The position numbers were made by a program, and so were the translations under genes. Below, piece by piece: positions 1 to 9,800 of a stretch of 64,000 nucleotides of DNA. The DNA is taken from positions 372,001 to 436,000 of the forward strand of contig NZ_NNRI01000017.1 of assembly GCF_002270415.1 (NCBI RefSeq), written 5' to 3'. The DNA is from Mesorhizobium sophorae. Its GTDB lineage: Bacteria; Pseudomonadota; Alphaproteobacteria; Rhizobiales; Rhizobiaceae. The notes beneath the pieces were generated by a model. It had not been told where the DNA came from and made no database searches. It saw only the letters and a list, made by a program, of their open reading frames with translations. How positions within the stretch are numbered: position 1 is the stretch's first letter; the number at the start of each line of letters is the position of its first letter.

Positions 1-31
1 TGATCACGCTTGCTGGTTCAGGCGAACCGAT

Positions 32-1468
32 CTAACGGGTGCTTTGCACGTCCGATCCGACATAGGCGATGCGCAGCATGTTGGTCGAACCGGGGGTTCT
101 CAGCGGCACGCCGGCGGTGATGATGACACGATCGCCCGGCTTGCCGAAACCTTCGTCGAAGGCGATGCGGCAGGCGCGGTTGACCATGTCGTCGAGGTCG
201 CTGGCATCGGGCGAGACGACGCAATGCGTGCCCCACAGCAGCGACAGCCGCCGCGCCGTGTTGAGGATCGGCGACAGCGCAATGATCGGCACCTGCGGAC
301 GCTCGCGGGCGGCGCGCAGGCCGGTGGTACCGGACGCCGTATAGGTGATGATCGCCGACAGTTTCAGCGTCTCGGCGATCTCGCGGGCGGCCAGCGAAAT
401 GGCGTCGGCGCCGGTTGCTTCCGGCTCGGAGCGCTGCGCGTTGATGATCCCGGCATAGGTCGGATCGGTTTCGACCTTGGTGGCGATGCGGTCCATCATC
501 GCCACCGCTTCGACCGGATAGGCGCCTGCGGCGGACTCCGCCGACAGCATGATGGCATCGGCGCCTTCGAAGACGGCGATCGAAACATCGGACACCTCGG
601 CGCGGGTCGGCACGGGAGCGGTGATCATCGATTCCAGCATCTGCGTTGCAACCACCACCGGCTTACCGGCGCGGCGTGCAGCGCGCGTGATCTGCTTCTG
701 GATGCCGGGCACCGCCTCGAGCGGCATTTCGACACCGAGATCGCCGCGGGCGACCATCAGCGCATCGGACAGTTCTATGATCTCGGCCAGCCGCGCAACG
801 GCCTGCGGCTTTTCGATCTTGGCCATGATCAATGCCCGGCCGCGCGCGATCTTGCGCGCTTCGGCCAGATCCTCCGGCCGCTGCACGAACGACAGCGCGA
901 CCCAGTCGACGCCCGTCGACAGAACGGCATCGAGATCCTTGCGGTCCTTCTCGGTCAGCGCTCCGACCGGCAGATCGGTATCTGGCAGGCTGACGCCTTT
1001 CTTGTCGGAAATCGTGGTGCCGGCAATGACCGTGCAGACGATCGACTTGCCGTCGCTTCTCACCGCCTTCAATTCGAGCTTGCCGTCATCGATCAGCAAG
1101 CGATGACCGGCCTCGACCGAGCTCAGGATTTCGGGATGCGGCAGGTAGACCCTGGTTGATGTGCCCGGCTCGGGATTGTTGTCGAGCGTGAAGGTCTGGC
1201 CGACAGTCAGCACTTCCTTGCCATTGGCGAACTTGCCGACGCGCAGCTTGGGGCCTTGCAGGTCGGCCAGAATACCAATCGGCCGGCCGACCGCTTCCTC
1301 GACTGTACGGATGCGTCCGACCAGCGTGCGCATCAGCTCGTGATCGGTATGGCTCATATTGATGCGGAACACATCGGCGCCCGCTTCGAACAATTTCTTC
1401 AGCATCTCCTCCGACGAGGAGGCCGGACCGATGGTGGCTAGGATCTTGACCTTGCGGCTACGTCTCAT
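32..1468 (-). CDS. pyk: Pyruvate kinase
   Basis: Catalyses the last step of glycolysis, phosphoenolpyruvate + ADP to pyruvate + ATP, in the cytoplasm. The 478-residue product has the usual length. Visible family motifs are the N-terminal KILATIGPASS strand, MSHTDHE, the active-site segment IEKPQAV, the metal-binding VARGDLGVEMP, and PVVVATQMLESM. A C-terminal allosteric-type domain follows (ITYTASGTTGLRAARERP). The ATG overlaps the TGA of the upstream DUF1036 gene (ATGA), so the two are probably translationally coupled. Identification is firm. Confidence 0.97.
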   Translation of the reverse strand: MRRSRKVKILATIGPASSSEEMLKKLFEAGADVFRINMSHTDHELMRTLVGRIRTVEEAVGRPIGILADLQGPKLRVGKFANGKEVLTVGQTFTLDNNPEPGTSTRVYLPHPEILSSVEAGHRLLIDDGKLELKAVRSDGKSIVCTVIAGTTISDKKGVSLPDTDLPVGALTEKDRKDLDAVLSTGVDWVALSFVQRPEDLAEARKIARGRALIMAKIEKPQAVARLAEIIELSDALMVARGDLGVEMPLEAVPGIQKQITRAARRAGKPVVVATQMLESMITAPVPTRAEVSDVSIAVFEGADAIMLSAESAAGAYPVEAVAMMDRIATKVETDPTYAGIINAQRSEPEATGADAISLAAREIAETLKLSAIITYTASGTTGLRAARERPQVPIIALSPILNTARRLSLLWGTHCVVSPDASDLDDMVNRACRIAFDEGFGKPGDRVIITAGVPLRTPGSTNMLRIAYVGSDVQSTR

Positions 1469-1983
1469 TGACTGTTTGTTCCCGGGGCGGCTGGAGCGCC
1501 TCCCGTTGCGGGCTCATCGGTCAGCTGGACCATCCAGCTTGCCTGTTCGCCCGTGTCATATTCCTGGAATCCGGCGCGCTGAAAGCCCCGGGCGACGCAA
1601 TCGGTTACGCCGGCGATCTTGAACTCTTTTTCAGCCACGCACATGTTGATCGGGCCGTCCCAGCGTCCACCGCGCTCGGCGTCTTCTGCATAAAGATAGT
1701 AAAACCTTGATGACAGCGGTCCTTCGATCAGCGTCTTGCAGCTCGATCCCTCGATGTGCCACCAGCCCTCGGTGATCCAGCCGGCCTTGGCGCGATAGCC
1801 GATGCCGACGCCGACCAGGTTCTGCGTGGCGTTGCAGACACGGAAATCGGCACGCGCCGGCGAGGCCATGACCATCGCCGACAGGCCCACGGCAAGGATC
1901 AGGAGCGGCATGGCAAAGGCGGAGCGCATGCGCTGCCTGCCGGCGGAACCCATCCGAAAACCCCTCAAGAACCACATCTGCAT
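1465..1983 (-). CDS. DUF1036 family exported/membrane protein
   Basis: A 172-residue protein with an N-terminal hydrophobic segment (MPLLILAVGLSAMVMASPARA, split here as MPLLILAVGL and SAMVMASPARA) that looks like a signal peptide ending in an AxA site. A compact domain follows, FRVCNATQNLVGVGIGYRA then GWITEGWWHIE, typical of DUF1036. Its biochemical function is unknown. I chose the ATG at 1983 because rc AGGGGCGCAGAG lies just before it; an upstream ATG at 2019 is possible. Its stop overlaps the pyk start by four bases, an arrangement I recall as common in Rhizobiales. The conserved Cys residues suggest disulphides in the periplasm (inference). Confidence 0.85.
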   Translation of the reverse strand: MQMWFLRGFRMGSAGRQRMRSAFAMPLLILAVGLSAMVMASPARADFRVCNATQNLVGVGIGYRAKAGWITEGWWHIEGSSCKTLIEGPLSSRFYYLYAEDAERGGRWDGPINMCVAEKEFKIAGVTDCVARGFQRAGFQEYDTGEQASWMVQLTDEPATGGAPAAPGTNSQ

Positions 1984-2198
1984 CTCTCTGCGCCCCTTTT
2001 CGGAAAAGTCCGGGCGCATGTCAACGCGCCGTTTTGTCCAATTCCAATCGATTTAGAAAGGCTCCGGCGCACAATTCGCCGACTTCTGCCAGATTTCCCG
2101 GGAAACCTTGGCCAAACAACGGCATTGCGCAAGCGTCGTCTTCGTGGAATGACGATAGCACCCTCCCCGGAAGCCAGCGAACAGACCATTTCCCGCCA

Positions 2199-2996
2199 AT
2201 GACCCGATCCACAGTTTTCGCGCCTTTCGACATCGTCGAAGGCGACCGCAAGCGAGGCATTGTGCTTCTGGGCGACCATGCCCGCCGCGATCTGCCGGAG
2301 GACTATGGCAGCCTCGGCCTGCCGGCGGAGGAGTTCGACCGTCACATCGCCTATGATATCGGCGTCGAGGCGGTGACGCGCGAACTGGCTGCTCTGCTCG
2401 GTGTGCCTGCGGTAATGGCCAATTTCTCACGGCTGCTGATCGACCCCAATCGGGGCGAGGATGATCCGACGCTCATTCGCCAGCTTTATGACGGCACCGT
2501 CGTGCCCGGGAATTACCCGATTGCTGCCGAGGAGCGCGAAAGGCGGCTCGACGCCTTCTACCGGCCCTATCACGACGCCGTCGGCGCCATGATTGCCTCG
2601 GTCGCGCAGGCCTCTGCCCAGACGCCCTTCATCTTCTCGGTGCATTCCTTCACCCCGGTCATGCAAGGGATCCAACGTCCCTGGCATGTCGGCATCCTGT
2701 GGGATCGGGATGACCGGGTGGCGCGGCCGCTGATAGACATGCTGGCCGGTGACAAGAGCCTCGTGGTTGGCGACAACGAACCCTATGACGGTGCGCTGCG
2801 CGGCGACACCATGTACAAGCACGCCATCGTCAACGGCTTCGCTCATGCGCTGATCGAGATCCGCCAAGACCTGATATCGGACCAGACAGGCGCGATCGTC
2901 TGGGCGCAGCGCCTGGCGCCGATCGTTGACGCGATCGACCGCCGTCCTGATATACATGTGGTCAAGCAATTCGGCTCCCGCACCGGGCCGCTTTAA
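2199..2996 (+). CDS. N-formylglutamate amidohydrolase family protein
   Basis: A 265-residue hydrolase of the N-formylglutamate amidohydrolase (HutG-like) family, which in the classic case releases formate from N-formyl-L-glutamate in histidine degradation. Family signatures are the DHARRDLPEDYGSLGL segment near residue 30, the FSRLLIDPNRGEDDP block, and IFSVHSFTPVMQG with the metal-ligand-type His. The frame is open upstream to 2034, but the family N-terminus (TVFAPFDIVEGD) starts at this ATG. No other hut gene is adjacent, so the true substrate may differ from formylglutamate. Confidence 0.88.
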   Translation: MTRSTVFAPFDIVEGDRKRGIVLLGDHARRDLPEDYGSLGLPAEEFDRHIAYDIGVEAVTRELAALLGVPAVMANFSRLLIDPNRGEDDPTLIRQLYDGTVVPGNYPIAAEERERRLDAFYRPYHDAVGAMIASVAQASAQTPFIFSVHSFTPVMQGIQRPWHVGILWDRDDRVARPLIDMLAGDKSLVVGDNEPYDGALRGDTMYKHAIVNGFAHALIEIRQDLISDQTGAIVWAQRLAPIVDAIDRRPDIHVVKQFGSRTGPL

Positions 2997-3014
2997 AGCC
3001 GCAAGGAGGTTTCG

Positions 3015-3323
3015 ATGACCGAACTCAGCGACGAGCAGAAGCGTGATTTCGAGGCTGCCGCCTTTCGCCGTCTGGTCGAGCATCTGCGCGAGCGCAACGA
3101 CGTGCAGAACATCGACCTGATGAACCTCGCCGGCTTCTGCCGCAACTGCCTGTCAAACTGGTATCGCGAAGCTGCCGAGGCCGAAGGCGTTGGCCTGTCC
3201 AAGGACCAGTCGCGCGAGATCGTCTACGGCATGCCCTATGCTGAATGGCAGGCGCTCAACCAGACCGAGGCCTCCGATGCCAAGAAGGCTGAATTCGAGG
3301 CGCGGCGGCCCAAGGACCATTAG
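3015..3323 (+). CDS. DUF1244 family protein
   Basis: A 102-residue cytoplasmic protein of the DUF1244 family, with the diagnostic FRRLVEHLRERNDVQNIDL, GFCRNCLSNWY and EIVYGMPYAEWQA segments. The CRNC pair suggests a metal or redox site, but no function is established to my knowledge. A strong AGGAGG lies 5 bases before the ATG. It starts 18 bases after the N-formylglutamate amidohydrolase gene ends, so co-transcription is likely. Confidence 0.9.
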   Translation: MTELSDEQKRDFEAAAFRRLVEHLRERNDVQNIDLMNLAGFCRNCLSNWYREAAEAEGVGLSKDQSREIVYGMPYAEWQALNQTEASDAKKAEFEARRPKDH

Positions 3324-3454
3324 TTAGCCCTCGACATTACCCGGCCATTTCCAAGGCGGTGTTTGGCCCAAATGCTTTTCCGAAAGACCGCTTGACTGAA
3401 AATTGAATCGATCTAATTTGCCGCGCAACGCTATTTCTTGACCGGATTCGAGCC

Positions 3455-4636
3455 TTGGACGCGCAAAACGCCATCCAGACTGCCATTCGCGGACGATGGG
3501 CCGTAGCGGCCATTTTCCTCGCCAACGGCTTCCTGACCGGCAGCTGGGCGCCGCAGATCCCGGTGTTTCTGACACGGCTGGAGATCACGAAGTTCACGCT
3601 CGGCCTGCTGATCCTGCTGTTCGGCGCCGGCGCTGTCACCGCGATGACCTGGTGCGGCCACCTGATCTCGAAACATGGTTCGCGCACCGTGCTGCGCTGG
3701 TTCGGCCTTTGCGGCAGCCTTGGGCTGCTGGTGGTGGCGCTGGCCCCCAACGTGCCGCTGGCGGCCATCGCCATGTTCATCTTCGGCGGCTCGATCGGCG
3801 GCATGGACGTCGCCATGAATGCCAATGCGGTGGTGGTCGAACGGCGGCTCTCGCGCGCCATCATGTCGTCCTCGCACGGCTTCTGGAGCCTTGGCGGTTT
3901 CGCCGGCGGCGGCCTTGGCGGCTTTGCCATCCAGCACTGCGGCCACCTCGCTCACGCTGCGGTGGTGACGGCGCTCGCCTTCGCGGTGATCGCGGTGGCG
4001 GTTCGCCATCTGGTCGCCGAGGACAGGCCGCAGGCGACCGAACATCACAAATTCGCGCTGCCGGGAAATCCGCTGGTCTACCTCGTCGGCTTGATGGCGC
4101 TGCTGACGATGATCTCCGAAGGCGCGGTGCTCGACTGGGCGGCACTGTATCTCAGGCAGGAACTTGGTGCAGACCTTGCCGTTGCCGGTCTTGCCTATGC
4201 CGCCTTCTCAGGTGTCATGGCGATCATGCGCTTCTTCGGCGACGGCGTTCGCAACCGCCTCGGCGCGGTGATGACGTTGCGCGCGTCGGCGCTCGTCGCT
4301 GCCGCCGGCATGCTGATCGCCGGGCTGTCACCCTCGCCCTGGCTTGCAATCGCGGCCTTTGCCTTGTGCGGCTTCGGCATCGCCAACATGGTGCCGATCA
4401 TCTTTTCGGCCGGCGGCAACCAGGAAGGCATGTCGTCGGGCACCGGCATGAGCGTGGTCACCACCATGGGCTATTCCGGCATTTTGGTGGCACCGTCGGC
4501 GATCGGTTTCGTTGCCGAGCATTTCAGCTTCGGCCCGATCTTCATCGCCATGTCGGCGCTGCTGGTCGTCGTGCTGCTGATGGCCGGGCTTGCTCACCGC
4601 GCCGAATTCGCGCCCGACGCCACGCCGGCCGAGTAG
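3455..4636 (+). CDS. MFS family transporter
   Basis: A 393-residue inner-membrane protein with about 12 hydrophobic helices and no soluble domains, typical of a 12-TM major facilitator. The gene begins with TTG (leading residues DAQNAIQTAIRGRW); no closer in-frame ATG precedes the first helix, WAVAAIFLANGFLTGSW. The fold resembles the YbjJ/FucP-like branch with a GGSIGGMDVAMNANAV segment in helix 4. Substrate cannot be told. Its 3' end overlaps the 3' end of the convergent LysR gene by 43 bases. Confidence 0.88.
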   Translation: MDAQNAIQTAIRGRWAVAAIFLANGFLTGSWAPQIPVFLTRLEITKFTLGLLILLFGAGAVTAMTWCGHLISKHGSRTVLRWFGLCGSLGLLVVALAPNVPLAAIAMFIFGGSIGGMDVAMNANAVVVERRLSRAIMSSSHGFWSLGGFAGGGLGGFAIQHCGHLAHAAVVTALAFAVIAVAVRHLVAEDRPQATEHHKFALPGNPLVYLVGLMALLTMISEGAVLDWAALYLRQELGADLAVAGLAYAAFSGVMAIMRFFGDGVRNRLGAVMTLRASALVAAAGMLIAGLSPSPWLAIAAFALCGFGIANMVPIIFSAGGNQEGMSSGTGMSVVTTMGYSGILVAPSAIGFVAEHFSFGPIFIAMSALLVVVLLMAGLAHRAEFAPDATPAE

Positions 4637-5508
4637 CGTTTGAGTTCCTCGTAGAGGAAATCCGCCACGCGGCGGATGCGCACGCTGGTGCGCACGTCGC
4701 GATGCATGGCCAGCCATACCGGCAGCACCGGCAGCGGCAGGCCAGGCAGCACCTTTTCCATCAATGGATCGCTGTCTGCCAGCGGCTCCTGGCCGAGGCC
4801 AATGCCGTTTCCCGCCCGCACCGCTTCCCACAAGACGATCTGGTTGTCGGCCCTGAAGCGGAAGCTGTTCCGGGTGACCGGTATGCCGTGCTGGGTGAAG
4901 CCTCTGATCATCTCGTCGCTGCGGTCGAAGCCGACCAGAGCGTGCTCGACAAGGTCGGCAGATTTCAGCGGGCGGCCGCGCCTGTCGAGGTAGGACTTGG
5001 CCGCGCAGGCGCAGAGCCTGATATCGCAGACCTTGCGCGCCAGCAACTCGTTCTGCCCGGGCTTGACCATGCGGATGGCGATGTCGGCATCGCGGCGCAA
5101 CAGGTTCTCGACCTGGTTCGAGGCAACGATCTCGACCTCGATGCCGGGCTCCTCGATGCCGAGCCGCGCCGTTATCTCCGGCAGCACATAAGCTGCCACC
5201 ACCTCGCTGGCGGCAATGCGCACCGTGCCTTCGATCGCCTCGACCGACCCCAGCGCCAGCAGGGAAAAGGCGCTCGCCTGCTCGCTAACCGCCTTGCCGC
5301 GCTCGAACAGAGTGCTGCCGGCTTCCGTCAGTTCATAGCCGCGTCGCCCACGCCGGAACAGCGTGATGTCAAGCGCCTGCTCAAGCTCGGCGATATGGCG
5401 GCCAAGCGTCGGCTGGCTGGCCGAGAGCTTCCGAGCGGCGGCCGACAGGCTGCCGGTCTCCGCCACGGTGACAAAGCTCTTGATCAGGTTCCAGTCGATT
5501 TCGTTCAT
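4594..5508 (-). CDS. LysR-family transcriptional regulator
   Basis: A 304-residue LTTR. An N-terminal winged helix-turn-helix (residues 4-62, with SLSAAARKLSASQPTLGRHI as recognition region) precedes the co-inducer domain. It is divergent from the NAD(P)-binding protein at 5604, the usual layout for a LysR regulator and its target. A perfect ten-base palindrome sits immediately upstream of its own ATG. The 3' end runs into the convergent MFS gene. Effector unknown. Confidence 0.93.
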   Translation of the reverse strand: MNEIDWNLIKSFVTVAETGSLSAAARKLSASQPTLGRHIAELEQALDITLFRRGRRGYELTEAGSTLFERGKAVSEQASAFSLLALGSVEAIEGTVRIAASEVVAAYVLPEITARLGIEEPGIEVEIVASNQVENLLRRDADIAIRMVKPGQNELLARKVCDIRLCACAAKSYLDRRGRPLKSADLVEHALVGFDRSDEMIRGFTQHGIPVTRNSFRFRADNQIVLWEAVRAGNGIGLGQEPLADSDPLMEKVLPGLPLPVLPVWLAMHRDVRTSVRIRRVADFLYEELKRYSAGVASGANSAR

Positions 5509-5510
5509 TC

Positions 5511-5520
5511 ATTCATGAAT
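5511..5520. promoter_or_regulatory. Palindrome ATTCATGAAT, candidate LysR site
   Basis: A perfect ten-base palindrome three bases upstream of the LysR start codon, in the 95-base divergent intergenic region. LysR regulators commonly bind dyads close to their own promoter and activate the divergent gene. The assignment to this regulator is inference only; short AT-rich palindromes also occur by chance. Confidence 0.35.
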
Positions 5521-5603
5521 ATCAAACCTCCATACATAGTCAATTTCCATTCGCCTGCGAGGAGACCATATTCGAGCTGCAAACATCGACACGGAGACGA
5601 AAA

Positions 5604-6563
5604 ATGACCAAGATCGCAATTCTCGGTGCCAATGGCCGGCTCGGCCGCGTGGTCGCCAAGGCCTTCATCGATGCCGGTTATGATGTCCGCGCCATCACCC
5701 GCAGCGGCAAGGTGCCGGCCGAACTCAAAGGCGCCACGGCCGTTGCCGGCGACGCGCTCGACCGCGAAGCCATGATCCGCGCCACGCAAGGCGTCGACAT
5801 CATCTTCAATGGCCTCAACCCGATCTACACCGACTGGGGCAAGTGCCTGCCGATGGCCGAAAACGTCATGGCCGCCTGCCATGCGAACGGCGCGCTGCAC
5901 CTCTTTCCCGGCACCGTCTACAATTACGGCTCGCCGATGCCGGCGGTGATCACCGAGGACACGCCCTTCCACCCGACGACGGAAAAGGGCCGCATACGCT
6001 GCGCCATGGAAGAGCTGTTTCGCCGCGAGGCCGACGCCGGCCGTGTACGCACCATTCTCCTGCGCGCCGGCGATTTCTTCGGCGGCACCGGCAGCGGATC
6101 GTGGTTCGACCTCGTCGTCGCCGCCAAGATGAACAAGGGCATCTATACCGCGCCCGGTCCGGTCGATCTGGTGCATGAATGGGCTTACCTGCCGGACTTC
6201 GCCGTAGGCTTCGTCGCGTTGGCGCGCAATCTCGACAAGCTCGGCTTCTATGAGGCGCTGAACTTTCCAGGCCATGCAATCACCGATCTGGAACTAAAGG
6301 CCGCGTCAGAGAAGGCGCTTGGCCGAGCACTCAAGATGACCTCGATGCCTTGGTGGGTGCTGCGTGCCGGCAGCCCGTTCGTGGCCATGTGGCGCGAGAT
6401 CGTCTCGATGTCCTATCTGCGCTTCGAGCCGCATCGGCTGGTCTCGACGCGGCTGGAACACATCATCGGCGAGACTCCGCGCACGCCGTTGGATCAAGCA
6501 GTCGCCGAGGCTCTCGGGGACATCGGCATCGCCACCGTAAATGGCGTTGCGAAAGCGGCCTGA
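5604..6563 (+). CDS. NAD(P)-binding epimerase/reductase (atypical SDR)
   Basis: A 319-residue Rossmann-fold protein starting with KIAILGANGRLGRVV, whose GxxGxxG pattern marks the dinucleotide site of atypical short-chain dehydrogenases or NAD-dependent epimerases. The segment LFPGTVYNYGSPMP corresponds to the epimerase-type active-site region. It could act as an epimerase, nucleoside-diphosphate-sugar reductase or quinone reductase-like protein; the substrate is not predictable. The ATG follows a GGAG-like sequence, and the divergent LysR gene is the likely regulator. Confidence 0.85.
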   Translation: MTKIAILGANGRLGRVVAKAFIDAGYDVRAITRSGKVPAELKGATAVAGDALDREAMIRATQGVDIIFNGLNPIYTDWGKCLPMAENVMAACHANGALHLFPGTVYNYGSPMPAVITEDTPFHPTTEKGRIRCAMEELFRREADAGRVRTILLRAGDFFGGTGSGSWFDLVVAAKMNKGIYTAPGPVDLVHEWAYLPDFAVGFVALARNLDKLGFYEALNFPGHAITDLELKAASEKALGRALKMTSMPWWVLRAGSPFVAMWREIVSMSYLRFEPHRLVSTRLEHIIGETPRTPLDQAVAEALGDIGIATVNGVAKAA

Positions 6564-6633
6564 TAGGCACGTCGGCGGGTGCAGCCACCCCCCGCCCGTC
6601 TGTCCACACCGTCTCGCTACCGAATGGGGCGGC

Positions 6634-6792
6634 TCAGAGCCGCCCCATCAACAGCAGCACCAGAAGCACCACCAGCACGACACCGACAATGCCCGACGGC
6701 CCATAACCCCAGGAGCGCGAATGCGGCCAGGCCGGTATCGCGCCAATGAGGACAAGGATCAGGACGATGATGAGGATGGTGGTGATCGGCAT
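6634..6792 (-). CDS. DUF3309 small membrane protein
   Basis: A 52-residue open frame, shorter than most gene callers accept. It has a hydrophobic N-terminal helix (ITTILIIVLILVLIGAIPAW), a central SRSWGYGPSG turn and a second hydrophobic helix (VGVVLVVLLVLLLMG). This helix-WGYGPSG-helix pattern is that of the DUF3309 family, common in Proteobacteria and of unknown function. GGGGAG precedes the ATG. It is flanked upstream by a strong hairpin terminator, so it probably has its own promoter in the short gap. Confidence 0.82.
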   Translation of the reverse strand: MPITTILIIVLILVLIGAIPAWPHSRSWGYGPSGIVGVVLVVLLVLLLMGRL

Positions 6793-6834
6793 TAAGAACT
6801 CCCCGCGCCGGCATTTTGCTCAAGGGACAATGCA

Positions 6835-6865
6835 AAAGGCCGCCCGGTTGTTCCGGGCGGCCTTT
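6835..6865. terminator. Bidirectional hairpin terminator
   Basis: A perfect 13-bp inverted repeat (AAAGGCCGCCCGG and its complement) around a 5-base loop, with A runs on the left arm and T runs on the right. It lies 24 bases beyond the stop of the RND permease gene, so it should end the minus-strand efflux operon. Confidence 0.85.
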
Positions 6866-6888
6866 GCGTCGGAGGTTCGCAGGCAGGT

Positions 6889-9800
6889 CTATTCGGCTGC
6901 CTTCGGAAAGGCGATAGCCGGCTCGCTGCCCACATCCGTATCCGGTGTGGCGGTCGACGAGACCTTTCCCTTGTCGCGCCGGAATAGCCGACGGAAAAAC
7001 GCGTAGAAGCGGCTGTTCTTGCTGCGGGTGAAGATCATCAGCATCGACGGCGTCACCACCAGCGTCAGCAGGGTGGCAAAGGACAGGCCGAAGACGATCG
7101 CCGACGACAGCGAGATCCACCATTGCGTCGACGGCGCGTTGATCGTCGTCTCATGATGGAAGATTTCGAGACCGAGGCCAAAGGCGATCGGCAGCACGCC
7201 GAGGATCGCCGACACCGCCGTCAGCACCACGGGACGGGCCCGTTCGCGGCAGGTCTGCAGCACCGCTTCCATCTTGTCCCAGCCTTCTTCACGCAGCCGG
7301 TCATAGGTGTCTATCAGCACGATGTTGTTGTTCACCACCACGCCGGCCAGCGCAATGACACCGATGCCCGACATGACGATGCCGAATGCCTCTCCCGTCA
7401 ACAGCAGCCCCAGGAACACGCCGATCGTCGCCATGACCACGCAGGACAGCACCATCAGCACGCTGGTGAATTTGTTGAACTGCATCAGCAGCACGAGGAA
7501 GATCAGGAAGATCGCCGCGCCAAACGCCTTGCCGAGGAAGGCGCTGGCCTCCGCACTGTCCTCGTTGGAACCGGCCAGCTTCCAGCGTATGCCACTGCCG
7601 AGATCCATATCGGCGACAGCCTTGGTGACCTCCTGCTGCACCGCCGCGACCTGGGTGCCGGCGGCGACGTTGGCCTGGACGACCACCGTGCGGGCGCCAT
7701 CGATGCGGTTGAGGATGCCGACAGTCGGCTCGGGCTTGCGCACGACGAAATTCGAGATCGGCACCGAACCTTGCGAGGTCTGTACCCTCAACTCGTCGAG
7801 CGTCGACAGCGTGCGCCGGTCTTCGGGCAGGCGCAGCCGGATGTCGACGGCATCGTCAGCACCTGCCGGCCGGTATTCCGAGAGCTTCAGGCCATTGGTC
7901 ACCAGCTGCACCACCGTTCCGACCGAAGTCGGGCTGATGCCGTACTGCGCCGCCTTGGCGCGATCGACCTCGAGCGCCCAGTCGACGCCGGGCGGCGGCA
8001 GGCCGTCGGAAATATCGATGACGCCGGGCACCTTGGCAATGCGCGCCGCGACGGCGCGCGCCTTGTCGTCGAGCCCCTTGGGATCGATCGCCGAAAGCCT
8101 GATCTGGATCGGCTTGCCAGTTGGCGGACCGGCTTCAGGTACACGAACCTCGACATCGACACCGGGAATGCCGGCCATGACGCCACGCAAATCGCTCAGG
8201 ATCTGGTTCGCCGACTTGCGCTCGCGCCAGTCGATGAATTCATACTGGATGACGCCGACCACGTCTTCCGGAACATCCTGCCCGCCGCCTTGCGTCTTGC
8301 CGACGCGGGTGTAGACCGATTTGATGCCGGGCCAGCCGAGCAGCCTGTTTTCGGCGGTCTTGGTCGCGGTATCCATTTCGGCCAGCGAAAGGTTGCCGCG
8401 AGCGTGCACGTAGAGCAGGCCGTAGTCTGGCTCGACACTGGGGAAGAACTCGACACCGGCGCCATATTTCGAATAGGCAAAGCCGACGCCGAACAGCAGC
8501 GCCACGGTCAGCACGACCACGGTGATGGGGAAGCGCACCGCCTGCTTGACGATAGCCATGTACCAACCGTCGCGATTGTCATCCGCATGGTGCTCGGGTG
8601 CCTTGGCGAAGATCGCCCCCAGCGTCGGCGCGAACACCAGCGCGTAGAGCATCGACGCCGACAGCGTTACGATCAGCGTGATCGGCATGTATTTCATGAA
8701 GTCGCCGATGATGCCCGGCCAGAACAGCAGCGGCGAGAAGGCGGCGATGCGCGTCATCGTGGCGGCGATGACCGGACCGGCCATGCGCTTGGCGGCAAGC
8801 GCGAAAGCTTCCGCCTTCGGCATACCCTCGCCCATGCGCCGCTCGGCAAATTCGGTGACGATGATGGCATCGTCGACAAGCATGCCGACCGCCAGGATCA
8901 GGCTGAACAGCACGATCATGTTGATCGTGTAACCCATCATCGCAAGCAACAGGATGCCGATCAGGAACGATGATGGAATGGCCAGGCCGATCAACAGTGA
9001 TGCTCGGCCGGACAGCGCGTAGAGGATGACGATGAACACCAGGATGACGGCGATCATCACATGGTTCTGAAGATCGCCGAGCAGCTGGTTGACGAAGACC
9101 GACTTGTCCTGCGTGTAGGTGACATTCATGCCTTGCGGCATGGTCTTGACGAAGGCGTCGGAGACCTCCCTGACCTTGGCGAGCGTGTCGATCAGGTTGG
9201 CACCGATGCGCTTTTTCACTTCGATGGCGATGGCCGGCTTGCCGTTGAGACGGGTCACCGTCTCGGCATCCTTGAAGGTGGAGCGGATCGTCGCGATGTC
9301 CTTGGCCTGAACCACGGCATTGGGACCGGCGACCACCGGCAGCGCCGCCACATCCTCAGGCGTCTCGATCAGCGACGGCACCTTGACGGCGTATTTGCCC
9401 TCGGAGCCCTCGATATTGCCAGCGGCGACCAGGCTGTTGGAGTCGCCCACCGCGCCGATCAGCTGATCGAGCTGCAGGCCGTAGGAAGACAGCTTCATCG
9501 GGTCGATGACGACCTCGACGAGGTCATCGCGCGCGCCTTGCAGCGAGCCTTCGAGAACGCCGGGCACTTCTTCGATGCGGTCGCGCAGTTCGCGCGCGGC
9601 AGCGGTCAGCACACGCTCAGGCAATTCGCCTGACAGGGTGACGACCAGGACGGGAAATTCGGAGATATTGACCTCGGTGACAACAGGCTCTTCAGCCGCC
9701 TGCGGCAGGTCGGCCTTGCCATCCTGCACCTTGCTGCGCGTGTCCTGCAGTGCCGTCGCCAGGTTGGTCTGCGGCTGGAACTCGACGAGCACGTAGCCGC

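Noticed and set aside
1..31. A gene fragment at the left edge
   Set aside because: Only 31 bases precede the pyk stop; nothing can be called.
3496..5607. A 703-codon plus-strand open frame spanning the MFS and LysR genes
   Set aside because: Out-of-frame with MFS and antisense to LysR; translation is Arg-rich and shows no domain.
7123..8973. Long plus-strand frame opposite the RND permease
   Set aside because: Antisense shadow rich in Asp, His and Gln, with no start signal; the RND protein accounts for the sequence.
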